DNA from: Rhynchopus sp. YZ270_cl-10
Lineage: Eukaryota > Euglenozoa > Diplonemea > Diplonemida > Diplonemidae
DNA: 64,000 nucleotides
Reading direction: 5' to 3'
NCBI GenBank assembly: GCA_964035575.1
Contig: OZ037876.1
Location: 1,240,001 to 1,304,000, forward strand
Part shown: positions 61,616 to 64,000 of the stretch, in pieces
Position numbering within the stretch: the stretch's first letter is position 1
Layout: every line of letters starts with the position of its first letter
Position numbers and translations under genes: made by a program
Notes under the pieces: generated by a model
The model's database searches: none
The model's input: the letters and a program-made list of their open reading frames with translations, nothing else
Told to the model about the DNA's origin: nothing

Positions 61616-62606
61616 GGGATAAGGACAGTCTGGCCCACTACGTTTGACTTTTGGACAGTATGGGCCCAACATGTTTCGATAAAGACAGTTCAGCCCCAAA
61701 CGTTTGTAAAAAAGACAGTTCAGACCCAAAACGTTTACAAAAAAGACAGTTCAGACCCAAAACGTTTGCAAAAAAGACAGTTCAGACCCAAAACGTTTGC
61801 AAAAAAGACAGTTCAGACCCAGGCAGCTGCACCCACCTGAGCCCAAGTTCTCTCTATATCTATCTCAATGCAATATCTATATCTATATCTATCTCAATGC
61901 ATGGTGGAAGATGTCTTTGACAACAAATATCCTGTACCCAGGTACCCATATTCCCAGACCCACGCAGTACCACGTCGCAGTACGCAAAATTTACCACCAG
62001 ACCCTGTGTTCGTGCACCTTACGTACAACGCCGCACAAGCGTTGGACTCAGAGGAATGTCTGCTGTGTAGTGTATCAAACATGAGAACCAACTCCCAGAA
62101 ACAAGGGGCGCCTTTTGGCGGGCGTTGTTGAGGGTGTTTGGGGTGCAAAGTTTTCCACAATTTTGATGCTAGATAGATGTTATAACAAAGAGAATTCAGA
62201 ACAAAACAACACCCTGCCCCATACACACTAAATTGTCATACTTCAAGAGCATGCCTGGGCCAAAATTGTTGTGATCCAAATGAGTAAGGCCACCAACAAA
62301 GTCTTTTGGACTTTTTTGTTGCGTCGACTCTGGCAATTAGGGTACGTGTACGTGTGTACCTGCGTATCTGGGTGCTTGGGCACCCCAGTGCCAGATTCAG
62401 CGGGGGGTACCCCCGCGAACACCCCTCCCACCAGAAACCCGCAAACCCTCCCTACCGCTGCCTGGGTCTGAACTGTCTTTTTTGCAAACGTTTTGGGTCT
62501 GAACTGTCTTTTTTACAAACGTTTGGGGCTGAACTGTCTTTATCGAAACATGTTGGGCCCATACTGTCCAAAAGTCAAACGTAGTGGGCCAGACTGTCCT
62601 TATCCC
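61616..62606. mobile_element. Mutator-like TIR element, non-autonomous
   Basis: The long TIRs start GGGATAAGGACAGTCTGGCC. The left one is 61616-61827 (212 bases), the right one 62457-62606 (150 bases). TTAAATATT flanks both ends (61607-61615 and 62607-62615), a perfect 9-bp duplication, typical of Mutator/MULE elements. The inner part of the TIRs is made of 31-base units with CAGACCCAAAACGTTTGC. The left TIR has two more units than the right, which explains the 62-base difference. The 629-base middle has a 76-codon open frame (61901-62131, starting MVEDVFDNKYPVPRYP) of unknown origin and no transposase motif. Confidence 0.82.
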
Positions 62607-62615
62607 TTAAATATT

Positions 62616-63092
62616 TCTGATGAATTTGCGTTTTTTTGTTAAAATCTTACTAACTTTTGCGTCGATAATGCCCCCTTTTCTTTTGCCCTTATTGTTTAAG
62701 TCTAAGTATACCCTATGAACAAAAGCGAACATTTCCCCCCCGATCAAACCCTCCCCTCTTTCCTAAAGACCACACACACTCACACACACACTCTCTGCCA
62801 CATTCTAATATGAATGCATTCTTTACCGACATAGGACCCGATTTTTTGATTTGAGTTTGGCGCAAAGCTGCGACCGGGACTTTGCGGAAGCTACGAGGCA
62901 TTCCACACACACTCCAATGACAGCGTCAAACGATCCATTACGATGCGCAGGCTATCCCTGTGTCCCCAAAGTGTTCCGTACCCTCCCTTCCCTCCTCTCC
63001 CCTCCACCCCCTCCAACAGCGATACACTAAGAACCCTTCTAAGTCATACGACTTTATCCTATACACATTTTCCCTCTTTTTTTGTACCATCT
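62616..63092 (+). other. Gap before the aminopeptidase gene
   Basis: No gene supported. A minus-strand frame (62713-62910) is short and unconvincing. TTTCCCTCTTTTTTTGTACC lies just before the next ATG, but no clear AG acceptor was identified in the last 20 bases. Confidence 0.4.
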
Positions 63093-64000
63093 ATGCTTGA
63101 AGATGGTAGCGACGGAGCTGACCTGCCGTTCCGCCCGCTTTCTTATGCGTTGCACCTTGCGCCCAACCTCCTGCAGAAAGGTGTTGATGCTGTGCCTTGC
63201 GTCGCTACGATACGCATCAGGGTTTTATGCAGTGACGCACGGACCATCACTTTGCACTCCCAAGACCTCACGTACTCCTCGCTGACTGTGACGTATAATG
63301 GCACCACGCAGGCAGTTGACACAGCGTCGCCAGCGTTCTACTCAGAAGGCGTCATCTGCATCGCCATCCCCTCAGGTCTCTCTGGAGTCGATGTTATAGT
63401 AAAAGCTTCGTACACTGCGGAGGTGCCTGCTGATGGCTCTGGCGGGTTGTTTCTTACAGAGGAAGGCGCAACAGAAACGTTGGCCACCCATTTCGAGCCT
63501 CTTCTCGCTCGCTCGGTGTTCCCCTGTGTTGACCTTCCTGGGGTGAAGGCGAGGTTTACTGTGTCGGTGGATAAGCGTGGTCTTCCTGCAGGGCACACCG
63601 TGCTGAGCAATACATTGCCCGCAGTGGAGACGGCGGAGGAGGTGCGGTTTGAGGAGTCGCCCCCGCTGAGTACGTACCTCGTGTGTCTTGTGGTCGGGGC
63701 GATGCATTACCGTGAGGCGTTCTGTGGTGGTGGTGGTGATGGTGGTGGTGTGCCGCTGCGTCTGCGTGTGTACGTCTCCACTGAACACAGTCTTGCCTAC
63801 GTGGCAGTGGCCCTGCGTCTCCTAAAGGAAGCGTTGTGCTTCTACGAGGCGACCTTCGACCACCCCCTAGGGTTGAAAAAGATTGATGTGATCGGCCTGC
63901 CCTGCCTCCGCCCCATTGCAATGGAGAACACCGGGTGTCTTGCCTTCCGTTTGCATCATCTCCTGGTCACTCCGACTACCCCTTTGTCAAGGGTGCAACG
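63093..64000 (+). CDS. M1-family aminopeptidase, N-terminal part, runs off the window
   Basis: An open frame of 302 codons with no stop before the window edge. It starts MLEDGSDGADLPFRPLSYAL. The order of motifs fits the M1 zinc aminopeptidases (puromycin-sensitive aminopeptidase type): the N-terminal beta-domain with PLSYALHLAPNL, then THFEPLLARSVFPCVDLPGV, the family phrase in which an Arg and a Cys-x-Asp-x-Pro follow THFEP, then TEHSLAYVAVALRLLKEALC before the substrate-binding AMEN (residues 276-279, PIAMENTG). The zinc site HExxH would lie just beyond the window. These enzymes trim N-terminal residues from peptides in the cytosol. The usual Gly of GAMEN is Ile here. The first in-frame ATG was taken as the start; it gives the expected short lead before the first domain. 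Confidence 0.88.
   Translation, partial: MLEDGSDGADLPFRPLSYALHLAPNLLQKGVDAVPCVATIRIRVLCSDARTITLHSQDLTYSSLTVTYNGTTQAVDTASPAFYSEGVICIAIPSGLSGVDVIVKASYTAEVPADGSGGLFLTEEGATETLATHFEPLLARSVFPCVDLPGVKARFTVSVDKRGLPAGHTVLSNTLPAVETAEEVRFEESPPLSTYLVCLVVGAMHYREAFCGGGGDGGGVPLRLRVYVSTEHSLAYVAVALRLLKEALCFYEATFDHPLGLKKIDVIGLPCLRPIAMENTGCLAFRLHHLLVTPTTPLSRVQ

Noticed and set aside
62713-62910. 65-codon minus-strand frame near 62.8 kb
   Set aside because: Short, low-information sequence on the strand opposite to all genes; no acceptor tract found.

Overview
The window looks like nuclear DNA of a flagellated or ciliated unicellular eukaryote, most likely a euglenozoan (diplonemid- or euglenid-like). The evidence is as follows. 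All twelve well-supported genes lie on the + strand between 25.9 kb and the right edge. Most have a short 5' flank ending in a C/T-rich tract plus AG just before the ATG, as expected for polycistronic transcription with spliced-leader trans-splicing. Coding DNA is GC-rich with strong codon bias, while intergenic DNA is AT-rich with long homopolymers. Two genes carry ordinary GT-AG cis-introns with GTATG-type donors. CFAP298, a protein needed for motile cilia, is present. The taxonomic call is an inference; no rRNA or organellar marker was seen.

Layout. 1-25.8 kb is a gene-poor, repeat-rich region. It holds short dispersed hairpin repeats, foldback repeats with GCCTGCGGCGCC cores, non-autonomous DNA transposons with visible terminal inverted repeats (TIRs) and target duplications, a hAT transposase relic, a tyrosine-recombinase relic and minisatellites. 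25.8-36.7 kb is a nearly identical 5.4-kb tandem duplication, each unit carrying one long gene. That gene encodes a secreted fusion of a CYP74-like cytochrome P450 (N-terminal) and a lipoxygenase (C-terminal). 36.7-64 kb is a + strand gene row: a cyclic-nucleotide-binding-domain protein, a secreted Cys-rich protein, a possible 107-aa membrane protein, an 890-aa type I surface protein, a glutathione S-transferase, the splicing factor CDC5/CEF1, an Arg/Asp/Glu-rich nuclear-type protein, a mitochondrial-type membrane protein with a Pro/Gln/Tyr tail, CFAP298, a small coiled-coil protein and the N-terminal part of an M1 aminopeptidase cut by the window edge. Transposons sit in the gaps: two TA-flanked elements share one TA at 44.4-46.2 kb, and a MITE (miniature inverted-repeat transposable element) lies next to a Mutator-like element with a 9-bp target duplication at 61.5-62.6 kb.

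The most striking item is the P450-lipoxygenase fusion. Lipoxygenases make fatty-acid hydroperoxides and CYP74 enzymes rearrange them, so one chain could make and convert its own intermediate. This parallels the coral catalase-like allene oxide synthase-lipoxygenase fusion but with a P450 partner. The gene is secreted and tandemly duplicated. A second theme is a set of 30-65-base hairpin repeats with conserved pairing, found in intergenic DNA, 3' flanks and both kinds of intron seen here.
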